NCBI GenBank assembly: GCA_013396655.1
Contig: WBMV01005050.1
Location: forward strand, 748,714-812,713
Source: Campylorhamphus procurvoides
Lineage: Eukaryota; Chordata; Aves; Passeriformes; Dendrocolaptidae
DNA length: 64,000 bases
Direction of reading: 5' to 3'
Shown: positions 1 to 12,622 of the stretch, one piece after another
How the letters are laid out: each line of letters begins with the position of its first letter
Numbering within the stretch: position 1 is the stretch's first letter
Notes under the pieces: model-generated
The model's input: the letters and a program-made list of their open reading frames with translations, nothing else
The model's database searches: none
What the model was told of the DNA's origin: nothing
Program-made: the position numbers and the translations under genes

Positions 1-141
1 TGAGGAAAAAAGCACAAACCCTACTCAAGGTACATTTTTCCTTCATAGCAGGTTTGTTTTCTTAAAACAAAACAGGCACAGCCCTGAATATTAAAATCAA
101 TAATGAACTAAAATCCTGTCGTAGCTGTCCTTTTAAGAAGA

Positions 142-316
142 ACATTTCTGAAGAATGAATTTAGGGGCATGCAGGTCGGAATAACACAGCAAGTCCACTT
201 TGAATTATTATTACCACTTAGAATTATTACACNCAGCTTACATTTCTGAAGAATAAATTTAGGAATAATACAGCAAGTCCACTTTGAATTAGTATTACCA
301 CTTAGAATTATTACAC
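142..316. repeat. Two-copy tandem duplication with an ambiguous base
   Basis: Copy 1 (142-232) and copy 2 (240-316) both begin ACATTTCTGAAGAAT and end GAATTATTACAC. They share the internal block CAGCAAGTCCACTTTGAATT. Copy 1 carries 14 extra bases after TTAGG (about 166-179). The one undetermined base in the window (N at 233) lies in the short spacer, which suggests the duplication was hard to resolve in the assembly. There is no coding potential. It could be a true local duplication or partly an assembly artefact. Confidence 0.85.
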
Positions 317-3300
317 TGGCCATCAGGGTAATGGTGGGAGGAAGCATAAAAACGCTGTGGCCCTCAAGTGCAGATGTTTTGCAGTGTCATGGGGTGTAGG
401 CAGACATTCTTCAGGGCCACATTCCTGTTGCAGGATGGTGCCAGAGTGCACTGGCCAGCAGGAAGTTCCAGCCTGTGGAAGCTGCAGCAAAGCCACTGGG
501 GTTGTGGAGAAGCAGCATCTCCTCGTGGCGAGTGTGTTTTGTGTTGCCGTCATTACCTGTGCTCAGGGTGAGGAAAGAGGTGGAAAAATTTGCTGCTCTG
601 TCCACAGAGATTTGAACTCCCTCCAGAGCCCAGGTTTTGGGAAGGCAATTCAGTGTAACTAGAATAATTTTGGATGATACAGGTCTTCAATGAGTCAGTC
701 CCTACTGGACTTGAGTTTCTCTGCGGTGGCTGTAGCAGACCATGAAGAAGAAAGTGGTAGATGTAAAGACTTTTTATTTAAACTTTGTTCAGAAACATAT
801 TTAATATATCTTTCCCTGGATACTTCTTTGGAGGAAAGAAAGAACCTCTGGAGTCTCTCAAACTACTATTTGAACTTGGCAAAGTGCTAAAGTATCCATA
901 TGAAAGGGTGCTTTCCTTATTTATTTATTTTTACACATACACACAAGCAGGCTAGGAAATCTGTAGTACATCACTCTGTATTCTTCATCTACTTGATCAC
1001 TTTTTGTTGTGTCAATGAAAAACTAATGATATTTGACTTTCCTGTTTGAGGGAGGCAAAGAGTACTTTAATAAGAGTGAACAGAATTTTTCAAGAATGTT
1101 TTAACTCCTCTTGCAGTCAAAACCGTGTGTCCCTGAGGCCACGGCTTGAGACCTTTTCAGCCATGAGCTAATACTGTATGCATCCTTAAAACTGAAATAA
1201 TGGGAGGTCTGTAACTGTTGTGACATGGACACATTGTCTCTGAGTATCTAAATGAAGCTGACCTTTTACATACTAATGTTCCATTGCTGCTAATAAAAAA
1301 AAAGAGCATTTTTATTTCAGAGATGGGAGTAGAAAGAAATATTACTAATACTTTAGTAAGATCTATGTATTCTTGCTGCAATGAAATGAGAAAGGTCAAA
1401 TTTTCTCTCCCTTTTTTTTTGTATTCTCTAACTTCTCACCCATCTTTGTTGTACTAATGAAATTAAGATATCCTTCATGATATAACTGTGAGCTAGGGGG
1501 ATCTAAATTACCTTCATCTGGCATCATTCCAGTATACTATAAATGAAGTAATTGTCCTTGACTATAAAATTTGCATTTTCAAGACTTAATTGCTATCATT
1601 ACATCTTTTTGTAATTCTATTAATTTAACTGAATGGAGCATTTGGTTTTATGGTAAAAATTTGCATTAAAACATTGTACATCTAAATAGAATTTTAATAT
1701 TTGTGTCAAAAGCTCAGTACAGTTGTCCCACAGGACCTAAATAATTTTGCAAGAAGAGAATAGGAAGCAGTTGCACTTTAGGTCAACAAACAGGTTTTCC
1801 TTTGGTGAATATTAATAGAACTTGCTGTAACAGGCTTCATGGGCTGAAAATCACTCCTGCCTGAGCTCTGCTAAGGTGTTATTAATCTATGAATTCCATA
1901 CCATCATTCTTAACAGGAAGTGCATTTGCCCAGATACAGAGTAGGTAGACTATATGTTTGTTCTGTCGGGGAAGGATGCATGACAATGAGTTCTGTTTTC
2001 CTAAGGAATCACTCCTTCCCCCTTGGAGCCCTCCTACCCTTGTTAGGCTTTACTACTGCTTGAGGAAGCACTGAATATAAAAGCAGCATTTTCTCTACAG
2101 TCTTACGTGTGCACACAATCTAGCCAAGGCCCACCCTGCCATGAAATTAATTAACTGGCCAGTATTATGAGCATCTGTTGGGAAAATGTTTGTCTTTGCA
2201 GTGGACCTTCTTCAGCCATGACATAGTCAATGCCGTATTACCACTTAGAACTTCTCTTTTTTGTTTTTCTTCCTTTCTTCACTCTTTTCTGACAACACAA
2301 GGTACTTTGGTCTTACAAAGACTGTGGAAAAATGGTCAAAGCAGCGTGAGGAGTCTGAACTGGCTGAACATGCTGTAATTGTGATGATGCCACGTACACT
2401 TATTTGTACATGGGGCTCAATGGTAAGGTAAGGCTGTGTTACTGAGTAGACACAATTTGAAACTGAGACCACCTTTTTGCAGCGGATTTATGTGGTGCTT
2501 GGTGGACTGTGACCTCACATTAGGTATTTGGAGGTATTTAAACCACTAGATCCCTTGGGAAGTAGGTAGCTTGTGGGTCTGGGTTCCCATTCAGGTAACA
2601 CTACAGGCAGTCCCACTGAGACATTACAGGTAACAGCTGACACATGGATGAGTGGACAGTGTTTCATGCTGGTCAGAAAAGTCTGTGCTATTTTCCATTT
2701 CATGTTAATAGATATCATCATGTTGTATAACATATTAATTATGGAAGTAATTAAGCTGGCTTCGCTTTATATTGAATGTGCATGTTTTTTCTTTAAAAAC
2801 AATTTTATTTTTTTTGCAACATGTAAGTAATATTTCACAACAGATAGAGTCTGCTAGTGACAGAAATCTCATTAGCTACTCTTAATATATGTTGTATTTA
2901 CTGGACTTCATAATCATTGTGTAATTAAGCTTCACAACTGGCTTGTGAAGCAGAAAAGATGAAGGATGTCTCCATTAAGGAGATTTATGGGATGCTGAAA
3001 TTAAAGACAGTTTTCTGAAAGTGTATAGGTACCCCTTCTTATTGGTTTCAGTGCCTAAATACCTCTGAGGGTACAAAGTTCTTACAAAGCTGCGCAATGA
3101 GACACTGGTGCCAGGCCATACCCAAATCTGGGAGCACAGGGTGAAGCCTCTGTGTGAGATCACAACTTCTGGGCAAGTGCCACAGTCATTTTGCCTTCTG
3201 CCCTTGTCTCTTGCTTGGGGATCACACTTACTCACTGTGGGGACTGTGTGATGATTCAGGGTAGGCTGGAAATGCAGTACAAAAGTGATAAGAGTAGGTA

Positions 3301-4852
3301 ACCTGTTTCTCCTATAGCCATCGACATTTGCAATGATTCTGGAGGGGTCTTGGCCTTTACTAGAAGAACTTCAGTGTTACAGACAGGGGGCAAAGGCCTC
3401 ATAAGAGTTATAGCTCAGTGCTGAGTCTCCCAGACTTACAAGCAGCAGCTGTACTATGCCACTGAGTCTGCTGTATTGTTCTAGGCATGTGCACAGGGTA
3501 AGGAAACTCACAGGGGATCTGCTCTACACAAAGACTGCATTTTTTCCACTTCAGGGAGGACCCTGTGTATGTTCTTCCTTAACGGGTGAATTTCACTTGA
3601 TGTGAACATTATGCTAAGGCTGAATTTCTAGGCAGATTATATGATAGTGCATTAGAAGAAAGAAAAAAATCCCACCCCACCACCAACAAAAATGCCCAAA
3701 TCCAAAACAAAACACATATTCTTTTGAAAAATCCAGGTCTAGCTGTTAGCGTCAATTATTTCAAACACCTACTGACTGTTCTGGCACATCTATCTCATTG
3801 AATCTTGGAAGTGATTTTATGTGCTTTAAGCATTTGATCACATAATCAGCTTCTGCATAGCAATGCAAAGGATCCTGAGCATTGCCCTGGCAGATAGTCA
3901 AGCCAAACCTGACACAGAAACAAACATAAGGGAACAATTGTTGTCAAAACACATTGCATCAGTTTGCATGCTAAAGCATTTGCTCTGGTAATCCACCATG
4001 CTGACGTGTCCCTCTGCTGATGCCATCTGAGCAGGGACTGTATCCTTAAAGTTGACATGTGCATCACATTACAGCAGTGATTTTGTTATATATCATCGGC
4101 ATAATGGATATTCAGAAGAGATTCATAATCTTGAAAGGTGGCTTGAATCCACAGTTCTCATCCATGTTCTGGTGACTCAGAGCATTTTGGAAACTCATTT
4201 TATAACATCTCATGCTGGCTTGGGCAAAGAAAAGTAAACAGTCGCCTAGGGCAGCAGACTTGGGAGAGAGGCAGTCCAGGTCTCGTTTCCTACTCAGTCT
4301 CTGCTGGCGATGACAGGAATACAATCCTTGAACCTGCCTCTCCACTGTCCCTCCCACTCCCCTTTCCAGTTTAATTCTTATGGAAATCTAAAGACATCTT
4401 TTTGCCTCTTCCTTGTCTCTTTTTCTTGTTCAGCCTCTCTCTAAAACTCCTGCTGGTTTCTGCTAGCTTTTCTCCTCCAGGGAGATTCCACTGCTTCCTA
4501 CTTCAGCTGTTCCAGGACTGCAAGAGAATTCCCTGTCCCCTCCCACCTCTCAGTTCTCTCTGCAAACAGCTATTTATTACTCATTATTTGCAGCCTTTGC
4601 TGAATAGCCTCAGCCATCCTTGGGTTTATAGTAGCATGAGCTCTGTGAGTAATACAATCCTGTGATAAGTATAGCAGATCTCTTGCCTGTTGATAGACAC
4701 TGCTTTAAAAGAACTTTTTTATATTGGGGAAAAATCCAGAGAGATGTAGAAAACTTTGTTGTATTGCTTATGACTCATGAGATTAAATGAGACAAAAGTA
4801 AGATGGTGTCAGCATGTCACTGAATCCCTGGAAAGGTGTGGCTTGCTCTGCT
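317..4852. other. Gene-free stretch
   Basis: I see no supported gene. Open frames here are all under about 100 codons, as expected by chance in AT-rich DNA. A TATAAAAG string near 2075 is followed by a pyrimidine-AG string near 2100, but nothing coding follows. No recognisable interspersed repeat was seen. Confidence 0.5.
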
Positions 4853-5060
4853 GGTAATGCTATTCATGCAACATAAAATTAGATTGCAGAATTCATTGCC
4901 ATGGGATGTTATAGAAGCCAAAAGGCAGGATCAGCTTCAAAAGGGAATTAGGCAAATTGTTCCATCAACGACTGTCAAGTGCAGTTATCTAGATGCAGCA
5001 TCATGCTCAGAAAACCCCCAAAACATTGGTTGCTGGAAACTATTTGCTTATAGCAGTGCT
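4853..5060 (+). mobile_element. Old CR1-type LINE fragment (3' region)
   Basis: The segment contains GCAGAATTCATTGCCATGGG, then a run resembling GTTATAGAAGCCAAAAGGCAG, then CTTCAAAAGGGAATTAGGCAA and CCATCAACGACT. This order (first-person recall of the consensus: 'aattcattgccacaggatgt... gccaaaag... ttcaaaa.ggattagg... ccatcaatggct') is typical of the 3' part of ancient CR1 LINEs shared by turtles, crocodilians and birds. It is diverged and has no reading frame. The outer limits are approximate. Confidence 0.5.
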
Positions 5061-8000
5061 AGCATCACCCTCTCCATGGACCAAGAGTTCCTGTTCTAAC
5101 TATGTTAAGACTGAACTTTCAGTCTCTCTTTGTAATCCATGTCTTGTGGTTAAGGTGAACTACTGGGGATTTAGTCATCTGAAAGTTAACGTCATTTAAA
5201 ACTGAAATTAAAGGAAACCTATTCCAAGTGGCAGTAACTCCTGTCTGTGTTGAAAACACTTTAGGATGAGATAAATTACCTAGATTAGGTGTCCTGTACT
5301 TATGACTTGTACTTTTTTCCAGTGAGCTTGATGGCTTTGTCTGTAAAAATGAACCGAGTTCAGAAAGGAGTTTGTTTTTTCAAGCAGGAAAGCAAGACCT
5401 CAGATAGCCTGTGTGGGTGTTGTTTAAATCTGAACTGTGTCCTTCCACACAGATTTATTTTTTTCCTGTGCCAAAGCTTTGGATTGCCTTAACTTGCTTG
5501 GCTTGGCCAGTTCCACCTCCTCCTGGCATACATAATATGCACTCATTCCCTCAACCTACACTGAAAGAAGCCACAAAGTTGTGCCACCTTTCTACAGTGA
5601 CAAAGCCTTTCCTTGAGAGTAGTGTTAAGTTTCTGAAATCAGTAGACTGGCCATTTGACAAGCTATGACAGAAGTCTCTGGAAGGCTTCTTGCACATCAG
5701 TGTATGCACAACTACCCTACATAAGAGAGCAGCAGATCCTTCACTCATTTGACTCTTTATTTTTGCCTAAGGAAGTGGAGCTTACATATGCAGGCATGTA
5801 TTTGTTTGGTTTTTTGCTCCACTCGTTGTCCCAGATCCCTACTGGCAATGGTTGTTACAGAGACAATTTTGTGAAGGGAAGGAAGGAACTGTGAGTAATT
5901 TGCTAAGTGTGAGGCCAAACATGATGCTTTTGCTTACTGGTCTCAAAGTCTTAATCAGTACAATAGTTCCACTAAGTGTTGGTGCATCTTCAGGAGTCCA
6001 AAAGGTCATGCTGGTGGTGCCTTGGCAGTGGTTTTACAAAGGATGGGGGAAAGGTAGCAAAGTGACAAATAATACACCAACAGTTGGCAATGGCCATGCT
6101 CTGTGTCCTTTTAATGCTCTTCAAGTAGATTTCAAGGGGCTCAGTAAGCAAGACTAAGGATGAAACTGTGGCCTGGTGTCACTGGAATGAATAACAGATT
6201 GATAGTGCCTTCTGGGTACAAGGAGGATTTGAGGCCACACATACCACTCGGGTTCTGGCAGGACCTTTACTCAGGGCTCAGGGAGGTTCAGCTGAGGTTC
6301 AAGCAGGGAACATATGTGGTATGAGGAAGCATTACTTATTTTTGACATTTTGAGCATTACTTATTTTCACTACATATTGCTGAGACCCTGTGTTTTGGTG
6401 ACAGACAGGCTTGTATTCTACTCACTCTCATCCATCTCAGCCTTGTTAGCAGCTTCAAAAGTATTAAGGAGTGAGCAAATCTGACTTCTTCTCAACGTCA
6501 TATGACCTTGGGGAAATTTATTTTTTTTTTTCACTCTTTGTATGTGGGCAACACAGATGGCAGGTGAGTCCATTTAGGCACTTTTAGTTTTGGGTGCTGT
6601 GCAAGGGTTGATAGTAGTCAAAACCACAGTTGGCTCCACAAGACATTCTGAATGAGAAAGTAGAATTTTTGGGAAGGTGTTTATAGATGCAGACTTTTCA
6701 GTCCTTGATATTGATCTATAGAGTTAGGCTTCTCATGAGTCAATTTAAGATTTGTGGAAATGGTTAGGCTCAAACAACATGAATGTATCCATGCTTTTTC
6801 TTTTTAGCTGTTTGATCTGAAAGTGTTTTTAACAAAAATTTTTATACTGAATGTGATTTTCTTGTTATTCTCTTCTCACATCATTCTGGTTTAACAGCTA
6901 AGGCAGAAAATTTACACCCTTTTAAAAATATTTCATGTTGTTGCTTTAGAAAAATAAAAGTCTTGGAAAGTCTGTAAGTTCATTTTAAGTTGTAGAAACA
7001 ACCAACAATTGTCTATCCATTTATGGCTTAGCCCCATTTTCTCAAGTTTTCCTCCCATGTATATTGGCGTGTTTCTTCATCTCTCACAGCGCTCTGTTTT
7101 ATTATTCTTTCCTCTTTCTTAGCCATTGATTTGTCCGTTATGATCAAGTGTCAACAAGAAAGCAAACATAAGCATTGATTATAAAAAAAATTCATAATCT
7201 GTTTACATATTCATTAGCAGAAAGGATTTTTCTCTCAATGCATACCGGACGTGAACTGTAACAAGACATGTGAGCTGTCTACATACCTATTCTCACTTTT
7301 GAAACCTATCTAGTAGGTTGGATAAGCCAGTATTCACCTGCCAAGCATGGAGTTTTTGTAGTATATGAGCAATACTTATAAGGCTTTTAATACTGGAGGG
7401 TATTCAAATACATGTCAAGTACCATAGAAACAATTATTTGTTTCCTCATAGGAAGACTGCTGCATTATCTTCTACTATAAATTCTTTTGCATTTTTTTCC
7501 TCTTACTTTATTTTTTCCTGAACAAAATGATAGGTGTCCTGCAAAATTAAGGTTAAAAAAAATAAAGTTAGGTGCATCACACTGAAGAAGGTAATTTTTA
7601 AGTGTATCCCTGAGTTCACAACAAGACTTTGGAAAGTTCCTTGTGGCTGTTTCATGTGGATCTCATGGTAGGAATGTGGACTTAAACTGGTTTGGGCAAT
7701 GAAGCTGTTACTCTTTCAGTCCATGAACAGTGGTTGAAATCGTAAATGAATGCTTTCCACATAGATGGTAGGGAAAACAGCTGCTGCCTTGAGGAAAAAA
7801 TCAAAACATTTCACTTCTAAAATATCTTTATAAAGCCACATAAATGTATTTTTCCTTTTGTGACCCTGGGAATAGTTAAGCCCCAGCAGAGCTAGGAGTA
7901 GAGTTGCTGAAATATTGCAGTGAGAGCTGTCATCAAGCCCTTCCTGGTGTTTGGGTCACTTTGGCACCTGCAGTATTGAGATTTTGAAGCTTGCAAACGC

Positions 8001-10757
8001 AACTCAACCTTAGTCTGAATGCAGTCTGAGCTACTCCTTCAGAGATTTGCACCTCTGACAGGCAGTTCTGTTGAGACTGGCAGCAAGCCTGCTAATTTTT
8101 ACCAGTTGTGGCAGATTGTTTCAATGGTTTTTTTACCCTTAATATAAGATGGTCTGCTCAAATGCCTCGATATTCATGGTCAAAGCCATCAAACCTTTCC
8201 TCACAGGTAAAATTGTGTATTCACTCTGCTTTTGCTTAAACGCTTCCAGGTTATCTGAACACGAATTGCACTGCAACTCTGTTTATGTTTCTAATTTCCT
8301 TCTGTCTGAAAGCCCTTAAGATGTCTTGCTGTGGTTTTCCCTGCCCCTAAAATATCTAGAGCACTTTTTGATGTCATCAGTAAGCTGAACATGGAGCTGG
8401 GCTCCATTTCTTGTTTCTCTGGTGGTGTAAAAGGCTTGCAGAAATGCCTGGGTGTGAATGAGCATGACAGAATTATGGCAATCCCTGATTGGCCAGTGGC
8501 CCCTCAGGGTACTGTTGCCATTCAGCATAAGGCAGAGTAGCCTGCAAGAACTCCTGCCTGTTTTGGGTATGAAAGCAGAAGAAAGGGATCATATGACTTT
8601 CTTCTAAGACTTACAGCCCTGTAAAAAGATTTTAAAGAATCTTTGGGGAAAAATTTTGGCCTCAGATGCACACATGTGGATCTCATTGATTTCATAGTAG
8701 GCCATGGAAGTGTGTACATTAACAGACAAAATATGGCTTTTGATCTTTAAGAGCAATTAATATAAAACATGGAATTACACTACCATGTAATAGGATATTT
8801 TTTTACTACTTTGTTAAAAATACTCCCCAAATTCAAATACAAAACAACGTAGCATCCCAGGTTATGGTGTGTTAATGGCATGTCTTCAATGTTTATCATC
8901 TTTGATGCTGTTTGTAAATGTATTTGGCTGTTATCCTTTGAACCTCAGTAAAACATTTATACTTAATAAAATAATAAGACCAAGCACCCTCCTGTCCTCA
9001 CATCTGTCCATGCTCGAGAATGGCATTATAATTGGAAGAGAGAGGAGAAATAGTTGTCCTGACTATCTGCAGGGACTTCCCCATGACGAGGTCTTTTCTG
9101 CTACCACAAAAAAAAAAAATTGTGGTGCCTAAACACTCATTCCATAAACCTGAAAGCACAGAGCATTTCAGCATGTACACTTATGAGCCCATGGGTTGCC
9201 AGGGACCCCTTGTAGCTAATACCTGAAGGAGTGCAATGGATTAAAAACCTCTGCTGACATAGACCTTGCAGGGGCACATAAGACTGACAGCTTGAAGGTG
9301 TCTCCCCAGGGTCTATCCACACTTTGAAACTGCTGCAGCTGCATCTACCTGTGAGTGGCTGGTAATGAAATGCAATGAACCTCAACCAAAGGCTCTTTGC
9401 TTTCTTTTTACCTACCTGAAACTCTCAGTGTGTTGGACTGACAAATGTGAAGTCTGAAGCAGCTTCTGCCTGGAAAGGTTCCCACAAATAGAAAAACAAG
9501 TCCAGGAATGAGCAAGAGACATTGAACAGAATCTACCTGTGACAGGTTCTTAAGGAGAACATTAAACTCTTACAAAAGTGTTTCTTCATCAGGGAAATGG
9601 CATAATATGCCTTTTGAAGAAGAAACTAACGAAATGTCTTTTCAGGTCTCTATTGGTCTGTCAAATTGCAAATAAAAGGGAGATGAACTGTAGGAGTCAG
9701 TCAAGGAAACAGTCTTGGGTGAATAGAAGGATCGTTGTGTCATCTCAGAACAAGAATTTACATGTTTCCCTTTGAAGTGAGCTGTGGTCTTGTTCCCTGC
9801 TCCCCAGTCTGTCAGTTACACAAGAGACCTTTCTCCTGAAAGGTTTCTGTAAGTCTTCCCAGCCATAAGACTGGTTTTGTTCCTGCTTTTGGACTTGAGA
9901 GTCTCTGTCTTTCTGACTGAAGAGTTCTGTACATATTCACCTTCAGGCAGAAACTGAATCTAGAACCTTTCCATCTGATGCTCTAGCTGAGATTTTATGA
10001 ATGGAAGGGAGAATAATAGCATGCATGCAGCCCTGGCCATAAATGGCACTTGTATTTTAGCAAGAATAAATATGTATCTTTTACAATATTTCTATTGTGC
10101 TGATTCTCTAAGTCCAAAGGACTGAATATTTTTTCCTATTAAGCTTTGTGGATTATAGCTGAAGTCACAATATTCTATGAAAAGCCATCTAGATCAATGA
10201 TTTCTGATTGGAGTTTTATTGTTTAGTTGATTGCATCAGATGCTATTTATTCCATCCAGATACACACCTAGAACATTTCATATTATTTTTGGTGAGTCTA
10301 ATTTGGTAACCAAAATTACTTTTTTATCCCACTCCCCATCTCTCCAAACAGTACTGCCTGTAAAATTTTGCTGGAAAATTAAAGCTGTGGAGAGCATGGG
10401 AAAAGACAAAAAACTCTATACAAAAAAAAATGCCCCCGAAATGGAAGCCCAAAACAAACAAACAAAAATTCCACAAAAAGCACTCGAACACCCAAAACTC
10501 TGTTTTTATGCCTTGCTAGAGTATTAGAAAATCCTTATTTTGCAGAAGATTGTTATTAATGTTGAAGTGAGGAGCAGAATACCATTGCTAACAGGAAAGT
10601 ATTGCCATAGCTGGAGACCAGGTAGTGCCTAGCACCCCATCCACTGTCCTCTCTGTAGTAGGAAGATATGCCTGCAGTGCTTTGGAGAGAAGAGTAGTTG
10701 AAACTAAAAGACTCTATATAATGTTGTATTACAATGAACCTTTTCAGTGTGTTAATA
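5061..10757. other. Gene-free stretch
   Basis: No supported gene or recognisable transposon. A 15-base direct repeat (AGCATTACTTATTTT at 6328-6342 and 6353-6367, period 25) is the only internal structure noticed. Short A and T homopolymer runs are scattered through it. Confidence 0.45.
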
Positions 10758-10829
10758 CAGTAAAATCCCTGTTATCTGAATTCCATATTCTTCAATTACC
10801 GTAACTTGTGATTCAGATAAATGGGAATC
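10758..10829. mobile_element. Possible Tigger/pogo-type DNA transposon end
   Basis: After a TA dinucleotide (10756-10757, the target site of this superfamily), the sequence CAGTAAAATCCCTGTTATCT resembles Tigger/pogo terminal repeats, which typically read CAGT..AACCTC.NTTATCCG. An imperfect inverted copy of the inner part (ATTCAGATAAATGGGAATC, 10811-10829) lies about 30 bases further on. That could be a subterminal repeat or the other end of a tiny non-autonomous copy. No transposase remains visible. The assignment rests on pattern memory. Confidence 0.35.
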
Positions 10830-11932
10830 ACCAAGATATAAAGTTGCAGGGTTTATTAACTCACTGGATATTAATCTCTTCTTAGTATTATTTTTATAAT
10901 CTGCAGCATGATCTGGCACATAAGCACAGCGGGTTTAGTTCAGTTTATTTTACAAATGCAGTGCAAATTATCTCTTGCACCAAAAAATGCATTCAAGTTA
11001 GACCTCAGGGTATAAATCTGAATTTATGTTAACCAGGCTTCCTATGTTCAAGTTTGTAAGTATATCCTAACGGATTCATCAGAAAGAAGGATAGTCAGTG
11101 CAAAAATGAAAAATAAGAAATTATTATCTGTATTGCAGCACACATAGAAGTGGAGATATGATCTACTTTCATTCTTTTCCAGCTGCACGAAGATTCTAGA
11201 TAGTATTTTGGTTTGCTTCTTTCTTCTGTTTATATTAGCAGAATGGAGTAGAGAAAGTCTTGGGGCCACTGATGCCCTATGGTGAAATGATTGAAGTAGA
11301 TGCAGATAGATTATTTGTGAATTTTGTTCTTGGCACTACAAGCAAGAGAGGATGCTGAAGGTAGCTTTTCTGAACATCAAAAGTGCAGATAAAGCTTATT
11401 GTTCTGTGGGATGGCTTAGTTGGATGTAGAACTGCTCCTTAAAGATTAGGCCAGCCTAATTAAACATGGGTGTACATTAAACACTTCGATCTACAGCTTC
11501 GCCCTGTCTCCATGTTAGGCATTTGGTTGGTGCTGAATGCTTGTTTAATTTTTTGGGTTTAACTTGTTCATGAAGTTGATCTAAGCTTATTTTCTCTGAA
11601 GGAAAATGTGCATACTGGAGTCCAGAATGCCTCACCCTCTTTTTGGTGAAGTGCTATCTCCTTGCTGACTGTCAGGGGTGGGAAGGGCCATAGATTTGCC
11701 CCCTGTAGAATAGGTGAATCAGGTATGTTTGGTTTTGAGGTGGGCAAAGAGTGTCATGCATTTTTGATGCTCAAAGATGGCATGAAAGCCGCATGCCACG
11801 GAGGAATGCCCACTGAGGGGAAGAAAGCAGCACTGCACTCCTCTGTGATTGGGACTGACGGTGTTGTTGCTGGGTGGAACAGCATGATGCTGTTGCTGCT
11901 CCTGCTCCAGCACTGTGATGTTTCTGTTCCAG

Positions 11933-12013
11933 ATTGTGCTGACTCATATTCAAGAAAACATGGTACACAGACACAATGCACTGTAACTCTTTTCCTTTCC
12001 CCCTGTAACCTCG
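11933..12013 (+). other. Candidate 5'UTR exon of the coiled-coil protein gene
   Basis: An 81-bp segment flanked by a pyrimidine-rich acceptor (TGATGTTTCTGTTCCAG, AG at 11931-11932) and a near-perfect donor (CTCG then GTAAGTG, intron from 12014). Joining it to the exon at 12598 would remove a 584-bp intron. The downstream ATG has an in-frame stop just before it, so this exon would be untranslated. It contains one short upstream ORF (ATG to TAA, about 9 codons). A second acceptor-like site lies about 22 bases upstream. The model is based only on splice consensus and proximity. Confidence 0.35.
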
Positions 12014-12597
12014 GTAAGTGTTTGGTTTCTTTTTCCTCTCTTTGGCTAGTGTGGTGCTAATACAGCTTTACAGTTAGAATTAATAGGAGGGGGAAAGGCA
12101 ACCTTGTAAACAAACTGGTAACAGACAGATTAATCTTGGAGAGGGCATTTAAATTCAACCTGCTGTTTGTGGTACATCCACCTCTCTTTAAAGCTGATCA
12201 ATCCTGATAACTCGCCCATCTCTACAAACTACACTTGTTAGAGCTGTGTTCTTAAATGGGAGAAGTGCTTACAATGCCCATTTACAACTGTATTCTGTTT
12301 AATTAGTCAGCACAGCCAGTGCTGCGGGGATAGATCACTTGCCTTTAAAGATTTGAGAATGTTAATAGTACAGTATATCATTTTAATTATTATTGGATTA
12401 ATGTTGTGTCTCGAAGAACATCTAATGCAAATCACAAGAAATGGCCTGAAGTGACCCAAGGGTTGTGCTTTATTAGAAAAGTAATAGGTCCATTGCTTAA
12501 ATATAAAGAGAGGTTCTTTCTTCAAATGTCACTGCACTGGGCTTCTCTCTGTGTGTATGTAGAAATGAAATCCTTTTGCTTTCACCTTTGTCCACAG
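12014..12597 (+). other. Candidate intron
   Basis: Begins GTAAGTG and ends with the tract TTTGCTTTCACCTTTGTCCACAG. It is AT-rich compared with the following exon and holds only short chance ORFs. Confidence 0.35.
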
Positions 12598-12622
12598 GAA
12601 GTTTCTGTAGCTCATGAATTAA
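12598..12622 (+). other. 5'UTR part of coding exon
   Basis: A short leader between the splice acceptor and the ATG at 12623. The codon just before the ATG is TAA (12620-12622), so the frame cannot extend upstream. The start context is weak at -3 (T) but has G at +4. Confidence 0.5.

Noticed and set aside
2065..2110. TATAAAAG followed by a pyrimidine-AG string, promoter-like
   Set aside because: No coding sequence or exon structure follows. TATA-like strings are common in AT-rich DNA.
11662..12060. 132-codon plus-strand ORF upstream of the coiled-coil gene
   Set aside because: It crosses the strong donor at 12014 and is out of frame with the next exon if spliced. Its 3' part is better explained as 5'UTR.
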